NCBI GenBank assembly: GCA_903813345.2
Contig: CAIIXF020000001.1
Coordinates: forward strand, 26,709,915-26,773,914
Reading direction: 5' to 3'
From: Owenia fusiformis
Taxonomy: Eukaryota; Annelida; Polychaeta; Sabellida; Oweniidae
Length of the DNA: 64,000 nt
The notes under the pieces were generated by a model that saw only the letters and a list, made by a program, of their open reading frames with translations, made no database searches and was not told the DNA's origin. Every line of letters begins with the position of its first letter. Position 1 is the stretch's first letter. The position numbers and the translations under genes are program-made. Positions 24,286 to 36,100 of this stretch are shown here, one piece after another.

Positions 24286-24291
24286 AATAAA
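24286..24291 (+). terminator. Polyadenylation signal of the ankyrin gene
   Basis: AATAAA begins 16 bases after the stop codon. The 3' UTR would be very short; further AT-rich sequence follows. Confidence 0.6.
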
Positions 24292-25755
24292 AGTATTATA
24301 TTCAAAAATATGTCAACTTATAATTATGGGGCTTTTGCTCTAAAATAGGAAAAAATGGTGGTACATAAGAGGGAGTTCAGTGTTTCTCATACCCTGTGCA
24401 ATGCAGTGCAGAGTTATAGAGACGAAGTTCTCTTTTAAAAAGCGAAGTCGAACTGATGCAACATGAATGTTTCTCATATTGGCATGTTACCGGCAGCTCC
24501 ACCACTTGTTATATTTAACAGGGTATCTCCATGACTCAATATTTCAAACGTCTTCCTGTAAATTTACAATATTGTGCCTCAACTTTACACCCTTTCCCGA
24601 CAGCTTCATAAATTAATACGGAACTTGCCATTGCCGTACACATACCTCAGTACGTAGTCTGAGACGTCGTGCATATTCTGTGGCGGTAATTTGTAGTGGA
24701 ATTAGGCTGCTATACCTATTTTGTAAACATACTTTAAACTGCAGATTCAGAAATTTAGCTTTTATAAAGCCATGGCGTAGCGAGGCATGAGACGAGCGAG
24801 CCTCGTCAAAATTTTACCTTTACCTTTTAATTAAAAACAGTCGTACCTCAACATTCCCCAAATTATCCTAACCATCAAAATCCAGTCAGCTAAAATCCGT
24901 ATCCAAATAAAAAGGCCAATAAAAATGTCCAAGTATAAAAATAGATGGCATTAGTGTATACTAAATTTATTGATTTCAATAACAACATAATAATATACTT
25001 TTTCATCCTTCTTCGAAGGACTTAATTTATGCTTAAATTCAGGTTATATAAGCTACTTGTAAAATACCCTTGCAGCAAGGATGATACTTTTTCGGACTGT
25101 GGTATCAGGTGAAGATCCGGGTCGTTGTTAGATTTTGTACAATATATATCACCACATCGATAATATGATGTATCTAATTTGAAGATTCAATAAAGAAACC
25201 ATATAAAACAAATTATTGAAGATCGTCCGACAATGCCCCATGTCCGAGATTACCCCTATGTCCTCCAAATAAAAATATTTTCGTTCTGAGAAAAAGAAAC
25301 TGTATTGAATATCAATGTCCTTGAAATGAAACATTAATTTTTGATTGCCCTTTCTCTATGTGTGTGTGTGCGATCCAAACCATCAAAGCTTTAGTTCATT
25401 ATAAAACATTATTAAAAGTTATACATATATCTGTTTACATTCACGTTACTCATAAAGTTCTGGTTGCGTGCGTCTGTCAAATAATCAGCTCGATGGATTG
25501 TTAAACAGTTTAAACTTTGAATAGAAATAAATTGAAATAAACACACAAGTTCCAAAAAAGTAAATCACCTTTAAAAAATGAACAACTTAGTTATAAATTA
25601 TTAAAATCTAGTATATTTAAATTTAAATATTTGAATCACGCTATAGTTCAAGGGCCTGAAGACCCCGGAGACCTAGGAGAGCACGACATGCAGTAGATCA
25701 AATGTTGACATCAGATTTTGAGGCCACGAAAACTAAATATTGATACTAATCTTGG
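24292..25755. other. Intergenic; includes one half of an inverted dispersed pair
   Basis: At about 25005-25090, 'ttcgaaggacttaatttatg' and 'acttgtaaaataccc' with 'ttgcagcaagg' are the reverse complement of 30873-30955 in the FAM167-like intron. The rest shows no gene. Confidence 0.5.
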
Positions 25756-26375
25756 TGCTCTAAATCGGCATTGTATTGGGGTTGCACTGGACCATGGTCA
25801 GCCCATTGGTGTATATGTATGAAACTTGAGAAAACAGGACTCGTTCTACATTAGTAAGGTTAGCTACACGTTTTAAGAAAACGTGAACGTGCATTGGACA
25901 CATAGGGATATAACTGTCCCCATCATATATAATCACAATGTTGGAAATCGTATTACTAGACAGTTCCACAATATACACCCCTGTAAAATAAAAACTGAAT
26001 TGACAAAAAGGTCAGTGGCATATTCTGGTGCCATTTTATGGAATGCTTTGCCAATAGTACTTCGAACATGTAAAACTTTGAATTCTTTTAAACATAACAT
26101 TAAAAAGGACCTTTTGGAAAAGATGAATGAAAACATTACATAAAATCACATTTTGTTTATTTAATTATTTCTCTCAAGACTTCAAAGTTTCTGTATTGTA
26201 TCTATTAATTGTATCTGTATTGTTATATGTTATATTATATGTAATTTTGGTTGCTCTGCAACACATTTTGAAATAAGCGCTGATACGCCCAATTACTAAG
26301 GGTGTCGAGTGCACACGTTTTGTACTTTACATTGTTATATTATGAAATAAACTATAAACTATAAACTATAACTTT
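25756..26375 (+). mobile_element. 5'-truncated non-LTR retrotransposon (LINE) 3' end
   Basis: The frame 25883-26143 encodes a LINE ORF2-like C-terminus: TELTKRSVAYSGAILWNALP followed by CKTLNSFKHNIKKDLL and a stop. The 'KRS..YSG..LWN.LP.....SF+..K..L' pattern is typical of CR1/L2/Jockey-group reverse transcriptase tails. About 200 bp of 3' UTR follows, ending in a tandem (taaacta)n tail at 26344-26371. No reverse transcriptase core is present, so the copy is dead. The upstream limit is uncertain. Confidence 0.75.
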
Positions 26376-26802
26376 AAACTATCTCAATTGTTTTTTCTAC
26401 ACAGACCTAATTGCGACTATTTTGTCTCTACCTTCATCTCATTCGGGTAAGTAAATACTATGAAGGGGATAAATATTCCATAGAGGACTGTAATTTTACA
26501 AGTTAACGAACAATTCTCTTAAAACGTATAATTTAACCCCCCCCCCCCCCCCCGTTGACCAATAGATAGACGTGTGGATAAGTGGATGACGACGTAGTAT
26601 ACGTAGTGATCAGTGTAGTGTAGAAAATCGAGTTCAGTTGCTGACCTCCATGGTTATGTTTGCAATGGAACAAATTCTGAATGTATTTGGAGACCGTATG
26701 CGCAAGTGTGGGACATTACACGAAACAACATGAAGAAGGGATAACCCAAAAGTACATGTAGTATCGGTCATATTGCTGTCTGATTTACTATATACAGGGT
26801 GG
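26376..26802. other. Intergenic, nothing recognised
   Basis: Contains a C run near 26538. No gene or repeat was identified. Confidence 0.4.
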
Positions 26803-27872
26803 GCCAAAAAAATTTGCAACCTTTTTAGAAGGCAAAAAAAGTATTATAACATTATGGTATTGACATGAAATTTTTTTTACAGAAACTTAAGGATAGGCAT
26901 ATTTTACCATTTAAATACTTAAGCTAATACTGACATCAAATTTTTTTGTCAGATGTTTGAATATTAATGGTAAATTGTTCATGTGTCCGAGATTTACCGA
27001 TTTTCCTAGAAAATGTGATTTTCTATCATTTTATGTGATCATCGATAGAACATTTGTTATGTTCACTAAATCTGCTGCAATCTTTGTTAAGTGGTGTATT
27101 GGGCGGCTATTCATCAGGACTAATGAATCAAGGGGTATTTTGCTCCAGATATTCCATAGTGACTTTTGGCCTATGGTCAGGAGCGCTATCCTGCTGGAAT
27201 ATGTAATCACTTGGGGCTGAAAGAGCCCCCATTCTTGAAAGATGTCCCTTTAGAAGAAGATTAATCCTGAGTCGAATGGCCACCCAATACACCAGATGCC
27301 AACCCCTGGGACTATCACACATGGGGGCACCTGGAGCAATGTATTGTAGTTAATGGTTATACCCCACAAATTATTGATCAACTATAAGAAGTTCTGCAGG
27401 ATAAGTGGAGACGACTACTACAAGAACTGCTGGATCTCGCCATTGACCAGTTCAGTTCTCGTCTCCATGTGATTGTGAAGGTGAAAGGCGGATGCATAGA
27501 ACATTTGTTTAATAAATAATTAATACAGTGTAACAATATTACCATAGTGACTAGATCCTGATATAAACCTGTACTAGACATTGGTTAAACAGTTATCAAA
27601 GATTGTAGCAGATTTAGTAAACATAATGAATGTGTTATTGTTGATCACATAAAATCATAGAAAGTCCGAATTTCTCGGAAAATGGTAAATTTACCATTAA
27701 TATTCAAACATCTGACAAAAAAATTTGATGTCAGTATTAGCTTAAGTATTTAAATGGTAAAATATGCCTATCCTTAAGTTTCTGTAAAAAAAATTTCATG
27801 TCAATACCATAATGTTATAATACTTTTTTTTGCCTTCTAAAAAGGTTGCAAAATTTTTTGGCCCACCCTGTA
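26803..27872. mobile_element. Tc1/mariner-type element with rearranged transposase remnants
   Basis: It is bounded by TA on both sides and by inverted ends starting cagggtgggccaaaaaaatt. The inverted arms run about 285 bp (26805-27090 against 27585-27870). The interior has transposase pieces on opposite strands. On the minus strand, 27137-27205 gives FQQDSAPDHRPKVTMEYLEQ, the block carrying a catalytic Asp. On the plus strand, 27273-27480 gives WPPNTPDANPWDYHTWGHLE, which normally follows it on the same strand. One interior part is therefore inverted relative to the other, and a stop breaks the plus-strand frame. It cannot encode a working transposase. Confidence 0.85.
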
Positions 27873-28862
27873 CTACTCCCAGATGAACTTCTCTTCATGT
27901 CTGTCCTAAAGTTTCAACTTTACACGGAGAAAGGTGATAGTTTCATCCTTGAATTCTGGGTTATCTCCCTCTTTACAAAACAGGTGGCATTGCTTTCAGG
28001 GAACATGGCGAAAGCCTTAATTTCTCACTTACTAGTGAAACCAATCCTAATATACTGTGGCCTTACTAAACAAATTCTCACATTAGTCTACATATTATTT
28101 CGATCAGATAATTGAGATAAAATGAAACAGTTCACCAAGTTGATACAACACGATTCTGGTAAAAGTTTCATAAAGTTAACCTCTAAGTATAAAAGTTCGT
28201 TAGGTGAAAGTCGTGGAATTTCTACCTAAAAAACGTTAACGTGGCACTTTTATTCGATTTGATTTTACTTTATTACATGCATGTATATGCTTTCACAAAA
28301 CAGAGTGAAATGAATCGAATACAAAAATGAATAATTAACTAAATGGCACTTGTTATTCATCTAGATGGCAGATTATAATTAGATTTTTGAGGTTGTGTTC
28401 GCTAAAAGAAAGATTGACATTGTGAGATTTCTTTCGAGGGCAATCATAGCAGATTGTTGCTAATTGTGATAAGTTAAGTGTGCCAAGGTATATCAGTCAA
28501 GCAGGAGCATAACTGTCTAAGATGAAGCAATATTAGACTCATGGAATTCCATTTAAGTGTTTTACTGATGAATACTACACACAGAACTCTTTGAAACACA
28601 GGTTAATTAGTAGAGGCAGAGAGCTGCCCATTCGGGGACGAAACATGTAGTTTTTACACCTGGTTAGAAATGTTACGCAAAAACTGGGTCAAATATTTTC
28701 GGAACACAAGAACTATAATGCAAATGCTGTTAGGGTAACCCTACCATGAAATATTTTACTTTAAATATTCACAAGACGATTTTTCTGATAATCTCTCCCT
28801 CTGTTGTTACACATGGGTATTGGTTTGCCCATTTGTTGATCCAGCAAATTAAACAACACACT
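27873..28862. other. Intergenic, nothing recognised
   Basis: No open frame with recognisable similarity; a short minus-strand frame at 28761-28860 abuts the next hairpin element and may be a relic. Confidence 0.4.
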
Positions 28863-29389
28863 GGTGATCCACTCGATTACGCTGGTTACCAAAACGAACC
28901 GTTTTGGTAACAAAATGTCGGAACGTCGAAGGCACGATTTTTCTTTTTTCCTTATTTCACGCGTTGTAGGCAGAATCCCCACGACGTTTTTCTCACAACG
29001 TGCATCAGTATCATATGTTTTAGAAAATGTACATGTTTGCGATAAAATAGCTCAGAGGACAACAGAATCGTCGATTTACTTCCTCACTTAAGTTACATAA
29101 ACGGTTTTTCGAAAAACAGTTAAGATCTGCACTTTTAACCCAAACCGTTTATGTAACTTAAGTGAGGAAGTAAATCGACGATTCTGTTGTCTTCTGAACT
29201 ATTTGTTTGCAAATATGTACACTTTCTTAAACATATGATACTGATACACGTTTGTGTTAAAAAATGTCGTGGGAATTCTGCCTACAAGTGTAAAATAAGG
29301 AAACGAGAAAAATCGTACCTTCCGGATGTTCCGACATTTTGTTACCAAAACGGTTCGTTTTGGTAACCAGCGTAATCGAGTGGATCACC
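28863..29389. mobile_element. Hairpin (MITE-like) element, arms about 235 bp
   Basis: Left arm 28863-29098 and right arm 29143-29389 are near-perfect reverse complements, separated by about 35-45 bp. Ends read ggtgatccactcgattacgc and its complement. A nested small palindrome (ggttaccaaaacgaaccg) lies near each tip. Differences between arms are few, suggesting recent origin or ongoing homogenisation. No coding capacity. Confidence 0.85.
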
Positions 29390-30190
29390 TGTGCAACAGT
29401 TCCATCTCGACCACTCGCATGATTGACGGCGACATGGATGCTGTGCCCATGCTGAGATACTAAAGTTGCCTGTCATATCAAAAATATATGTTTATCTTTA
29501 AATGTTTTGTTGGTATTAATAATATTAATCCGCTGACCAAACACATGCCATGGATTATGAGAAGTTCGGTTGTTTGGAAAAAGGATTTTACGAAGTGGAC
29601 CCGTTTCGCCGTTAGGTACGGTTCTCAATGGTCTAATATCGAACAATGAAATTGAATATCAAAACAAATATAACATTTGATTTCACTAGCGAATAAATAA
29701 ACGGTTTGAATTTATTTCCACGGCGAATGTTGCTTGCCTAAGGATAGGGCGCCTTGAATAAAACAATTCACACGTTTAGAGATTGGCCGTGCGTTACACC
29801 AAAACAGAGCTGAAACTGAGAGCTATTTGACAAATGAACACGAAATAGTAAATTGCTGCACTTTCATGCACTTGAACTGAATAAAATGAGTGAAATAAGA
29901 TAAATTATAAGTAAAAAGTCGAGTGCTTGTACGTTTGTGTATATCAGTAATCAAAAGTTGTCAGGTGTTTTTACCAACTTTTTAACTCCAGCCGCTGTTC
30001 AGATTGCTGTAAATGCGATGGTTAATGATGCTCAGTGATAAGGATTTAAATTAATATTTAATATAATGATAAACATGGATTACGTATTTTTACATCATGA
30101 ACGAGTGCTAAACCTCATTTTGTGATTAATTAAAAGCTATTAATTAGTGAACTAGACTCGCCCGGTTATTTCCTTCCCTGTAAAGAAACT
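29390..30190. other. Upstream region of the FAM167-like gene
   Basis: No clear promoter motif. On the minus strand 29391-29466 is open after a possible acceptor (HGHSIHVAVNHASGRDG), and may be an exon relic interrupted by the hairpin element at 28863-29389. I do not recognise the family. Confidence 0.3.
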
Positions 30191-33100
30191 ATGTATTCCA
30201 GCGGTAATTTTCTTACACTACCAGGACTAGAGACCAATAATATGGGACTAGAGACCCATAATATGGGATCAGGTAATTTGGTAAACGGTAGGCTTGATCC
30301 AGAAAGGAATATATTCAAAAGAGGACTAACTTCAAATGGTGCTTATGATGCTACTCAACGTCATTTTGATAGTTTGGATAATTTAAGTGACACCGAAAGT
30401 GAATTTCGGAAATATAATCTTCCTCAAACGTTGATCACTCTCCCAGCAAGATTCAAAAATCCAAAAATCTCTCAGGGTGGATCATTGATGACAAATGACA
30501 ACTCGTTTGAAGACAATATTGTTGATAACAACAACAAAGAAGGTGAAAAGCTTAAGGGTAATGCAACAAATACTAGTAATAATGATCACTTTTCTATACA
30601 TCCATCGGCGCAGCCAGGATCAAGAATAGTACAAGAGCACAATCAAAATGGGAAATGTAATGGAGAAAATGGATCATCCGAGGACTGTACAAAAGATATC
30701 AGTTTGGCATTACAGTGGCTGAAGCAACAAGTGGTATGTACCCTAAAAAGTCATTACCTTAATTTCATTCTCAAGAGCTCCACTTTGTCATCACTCCTTT
30801 GGTAAAGAATGATTCTCTTAAGATGCTTTGATGCAGCCTATTTATATTCAACGATTGCCTCATTCATGTCTATAACTACATCCTTGCTGCAAGGGTATTT
30901 TACAAGTATATAAGCATAAATGAAGTCCTTTGAAGAAGGATACTATAACTGGTTAGCAGACAATCAATTCACATTCAAACACCCATAACAAAGATAATCA
31001 AACCATTTGTTGTTATCAGAGGGTAGTAGGGCCATTAAATAGCCGATGGAGAGTTTGGGTATTAATACATAAAATAGCAACCTTTGATGAATTCGAATTT
31101 ACACTGCAGGCCGTTGAAATACTCCCATTTGTCTCCCGCACAGCTGTACATCAATAAGATGGTAATTGCAGCTCAAACATAAAGTATTGCACATTAATTC
31201 TCTACAATTATAGTTTAGCTCTCTTTAATGTTCCACCAATATAAACCTCACCTTTCCCAGTAACATGTTTGTAGTTGGGAGGTTAGGTACACGTTCAAGA
31301 GAACTTCTACGCGGACGTGTAATATTACAACAACATGGATTACTGCCCCATCACATTTGGTTTTTCTAGGTACAATAATTATACAATTATTTGTAAAACA
31401 GAAAAGTCAATGTCAAACATTAGTACTATTTTGCTATTATAATTTGGGAAACAGACCAACATCCATAGTCGACATAGTTGACAGTCCGTCAAGGTCAAAA
31501 AGGTCAAAGTCACACATGAGATGTGATGAATCGAATTTCCATTGACTTTCTCCAATCTTTGCACCAAGTTCTTATTGTAACATATGCTTTAAATATCAAT
31601 GGGATGTTTACTGTGCAAAGTATCCAGAAGTTACCAACTTACCAAAATACAGGTGTTTACTTACTATTAGCTTTACTACCTAGCAATGCAACATAAATCA
31701 TCTCAAACATCTCTAACATGCCTAATGAGTGTAACCCTAATATTTACATTGGAATAAATCCAAATGGGGCCTTACAACAATCTAAGTGGAGTTAACCTTT
31801 CTGACCAACGTATAATAATTTGTGCTGAACACACCATCAATAGAAATAAGGCAGGACCATGCAAAATATCACCTCCTGCCATTTGTTAAAGACACCGAAC
31901 GCCAACCGCCAAACACCAAACGCCAAACAATTTAATGTCAATGAAAACATTGGAGACCGTTACAATATGTTACTACTTGAGGTGGTGACCTTAAAAGTTA
32001 AATTGTTAAATGAACTCTGAGCTATAGTCAAAACAGTAATGTTTGTGAGTACTTTGAATTTAAAAAATAAGCAACCAAATGACCATATTGAAACAGTTTA
32101 TGTAAAAATAGAAACATTTATATTTATCCTAACTTTTGTATATTTCAGATAGTAAGGTATAATGTGCAGCAAAGCTGTGGCCATGTGTAATTTAGGGAGT
32201 TTCAGCCATGTTAATTTTTCCGAAAATAACATGGCAAAGAAGTATCAAAATAAAAGAGGACACCGATATGATAGCTAAACTAGAAAACAAACTAAAATAT
32301 ACAAAAGTTAGGATAAATATTAATGTTTCTATTTTTACATATATTGTTTCAATATGGTCATTTGATTGCTTATTTTTTAAATTCAAAGTACTCACAAACA
32401 TTATTGTTTTGACTGTAATATCACGGGGTACCATCGAATAATTTTGGCAACGTACCGGAGAGCGACATTTTACTAAGAAATGGCAATAATTTAGCACAAT
32501 ATATTTTTTAACTAGAGTTCTACTTTGATTTTGACAAAAGTAAGTATTCCATGCAATGGCTATTTCATTCATGAGTTTGTAGGAATTCTGTTGGAACCCA
32601 GTTCTGATCAAGTACGAAGTTATTGAAATCGGCGCAGTCGGACTTTACTCCGAAAGATGGTTTTTCGATTATAATTTTTTACAACATTTAAGTATAGACT
32701 TTTGAAAAAAGTACAGAATAGTCCTTATACTATTGAATAATTCTGTTATTTCTGATTCACACGACTCTGATTTGTTTAATTAAAAAAAAGTTTTAAAAAT
32801 ATTACTTAGGAACGTAACCGGAGCTGGGAACGTAACCGGAGCAGATCAGTTGAATTATATAATTTAAAAAAATAAAATATATGATTTAAAGCATATATAT
32901 TAATAAATACGCATTCGAACAATCCCGTATGTTTTTAAATTAGTATATGTGCTTTAAATCATATATTTTAATTTTTTGTTTAAATAATTCAACTGATCTG
33001 CTCCGGTTACGTTCCCAGCTCCGGTTACGTTCCTAAGTAATATTTTTTAAACTTTTTTTTTAATTAAACAAATCAGAGTCGTGTGAGTCAGAAATAACAG

Positions 33101-36100
33101 AATTATTCAAAAGTATAAGGACTATTCTGTACTTTTTTCAAAAGTCTATACTTAAATGTTGTGAAAAGTTATAATCGAAAAACCATCTTTCGGAGTAAAG
33201 TCCGTCTGCGCCGATTTCAATAACTTCGTACTTGATCAGAACTGGGTTCCAACAGAATTCCTACAAACTCATGAATGAAATAGTTATTGCATGGAATACT
33301 TACTTTTGTCAAAATCAAAATAGAACTCTAGTTAAAAAATATATTGTGCTAAATTATTGCCATTTCTTAGTAAAATGTCGTTCTCCGGTACGTTGCCAAA
33401 ATTATTCGATGGTACCCTGTGTTGCCAAAGCGGAATTTCCTCAATAAAAAATTCAAAGATCTAGTTCTGCACCTTGTAAGTATTGTGGCAATTGTTTATA
33501 TTGAAACAATCTGAAATGCTATCTTTACCTTGAAAAACATGCCTCTGGAATTTGTGTTTTAGAAACATTTACACATTCCTCAAGTCTGTTTTCAGAGCTT
33601 AGATAATAATGACACATATAAAAAACGCAATCAACTCTGAAGTCAAGATTATATTTCAAGTGTGGAATTTGTATTATTCCAGATCTCCTTGTCCGAACTA
33701 TTTCTGATTCATTCATCGACTCATTATTTGTACCCGATGTTTTAGTCTCACTTGCAGACAAAATCTATCAATTCTAATTTTAACCAGAATTTCGAAAGTT
33801 CAAAGCATTAATCATGCTTCTCGTCTAAATTGAACCACCAAAAACAAATGGAAAACTATCTATTACATGATGCAACTGTTCCAATTAAACATTGACCTAC
33901 AACAGATAAATGAAGGTCACCCCATCATCGTCACTGAATCATAATGGCGGGTGTAAAAGGGTAGGAGGTCCTATCAAATTATGATCCTACTTTCCTTTAT
34001 ATGGTGACCTAAATACAACTCTTTCCGTATCCACAATCAGGGCAAGTAAGGGCCTTTAAGAAAGGAGACCAGTTTCCCCAGGGGACCATAATTTCTTTTA
34101 CACGGGATTGGGATACTGTATTTGGTGGTATTGCATACACTTCCCAAGAGACAGCTGACTGCCGTTTTTAATTACTAGTAAATAAATATCATTTTTTGAT
34201 CTAACCATCCATTCAGACTACGTTTGGCTCCATTTGTGAATATTAAGATGTTACTGTGTTATAAACAACAGGATGTAACATCATGTGTAATAATTAGAGG
34301 GTACCGTGGTCAGCTGATGGGGATCTAGGGTAAATATAACATATTGATGGGGTATTCATATTTTGGATATTTACCTCCTGGTTACTGAGCCTCCCTCTAT
34401 CTTAAACACTCTTCCAATTCCATGAATTCATCATTCATTTTTTTACCAAAAACAACATACCTAATTTTATTTATTACAATGTGCAATACATAAGTTGAAA
34501 TGAATAGCAATGAACTAGTATTTTCCACTTTTACACAAGTCAATGAGAATTTATATTGTTATCGATAAGAAATTAGTAAAAACTATGCATTACAGACAAA
34601 AGTAATTAATGAAATGATCAACGGAACATACTATTTTAAAGTTCAATAGGCTTACATGTAATTGCATCATTGTGAAAGTTCAATAATTGCAAGTGAAATT
34701 GAATAGTATTCTGCACAGATCAACCATCTTTGTATATCAAAATTCATTTTCAAAAATATCTTGTATTTTCCTTATCAGTGTAGCTTTCATGAAGCGGATG
34801 GAACTCATCATTGCTAATGGATCGGAGTAATTAAATTATGCAACATTAACTTGTGTATTCGACTTCTTATGCTTCTTATGTGGTAACCTTACCACCAAGA
34901 TGGTTTTATTGACAGAACTCAATGACTTTTTTTTGTATTTCTTATCTTCAAAATGACATTTTCAAATCTAATTGAGTTGGTTTAAGTGCTAGTATTGTTC
35001 TTTCCAAGTTTTAAGGAACTTTCAAAAGCCCTTGAAATATGATTTAAGTGATCCTTTTCAAACCATATTGAGAACTGAAAATATAACTACAAGGTTATTT
35101 CATGTTGAGGCCTCCTTATCTCTGTAGGGAGGAGGTAGATTACTTCATATGTTGGCAGGGTCCACAGGAAGCTTCTTAACTAGGCAAACCACCCAAGGTG
35201 TAGAAAGTATCTTTCTGTCAAAAATAATGTAACAGATTAAATATAAACTTTTGATAAGATACTACAAAAGTGCTATTGACTGGTTAGTATCAGCAAGATA
35301 ACAGTGTCTTGTAGTGCTTAATGTATTGTAAACTAATGGAGTTAATAAAATGCAGTTTATTCTGGGATAAAGTTTGAAGAAATTTGGCATTTCAGTAAAA
35401 CCTGTCAAGTGGAACACCTCTATAAGTGGATCACCTCTGTAAATGGAACACTTTAAGTCCCATAACTTACTGACTTCATGTAAATTGAACCTCTGCAAGT
35501 GGAACACCTTTGTAAATGGAACACTTTAAGTCCCATAACTTACTGACTTCATGTAAATTGAACCTCTGCAAGTGGAACACCTTTGTAAATGGAACACTTT
35601 GAGTCCCATAACTTACTGACTTCATGTAAATTGAACCTCTGCAAGTGGAACACCTTTGTAAATGGAACACTTTAAGTCCCATAACTTACTGACTTCATGT
35701 AAATTGAACCTCTGCAAGAGGAACACCTTTGTAAATGGAACACTTTAAGTCCCATAACTTACTGACTTCATGTAAATTGAACCTCTGCAAGTGGAACACC
35801 TTTGTAAATGGAACACTTTAAGTCCCATAACTTACTGACTTCATGTAAATTGAACCTCTGCAAGTGGAACACCTTTGTAAATGGAACACTTTAAGTCCCA
35901 TAACTTACTGACTTCATGTAAATTGAACCTCTGCAAGTGGAACACCTTTGTAAATGGAACACTTTAAGTCCCATAACTTACTGACTTCATGTAAATTGAA
36001 CCTCTGCAAGAGGAACATCTTTGTAAATGGAACACTTTAAGTCCCATAACTTACTGACTTCATGTAAATTGAACCTCTGCAATAGGAACACCTCTTATAG

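Noticed and set aside
32192-33447. 139-codon minus-strand and 71-codon plus-strand frames with the same N-terminus
   Set aside because: They are the two arms of one hairpin; the peptide has no recognisable family.
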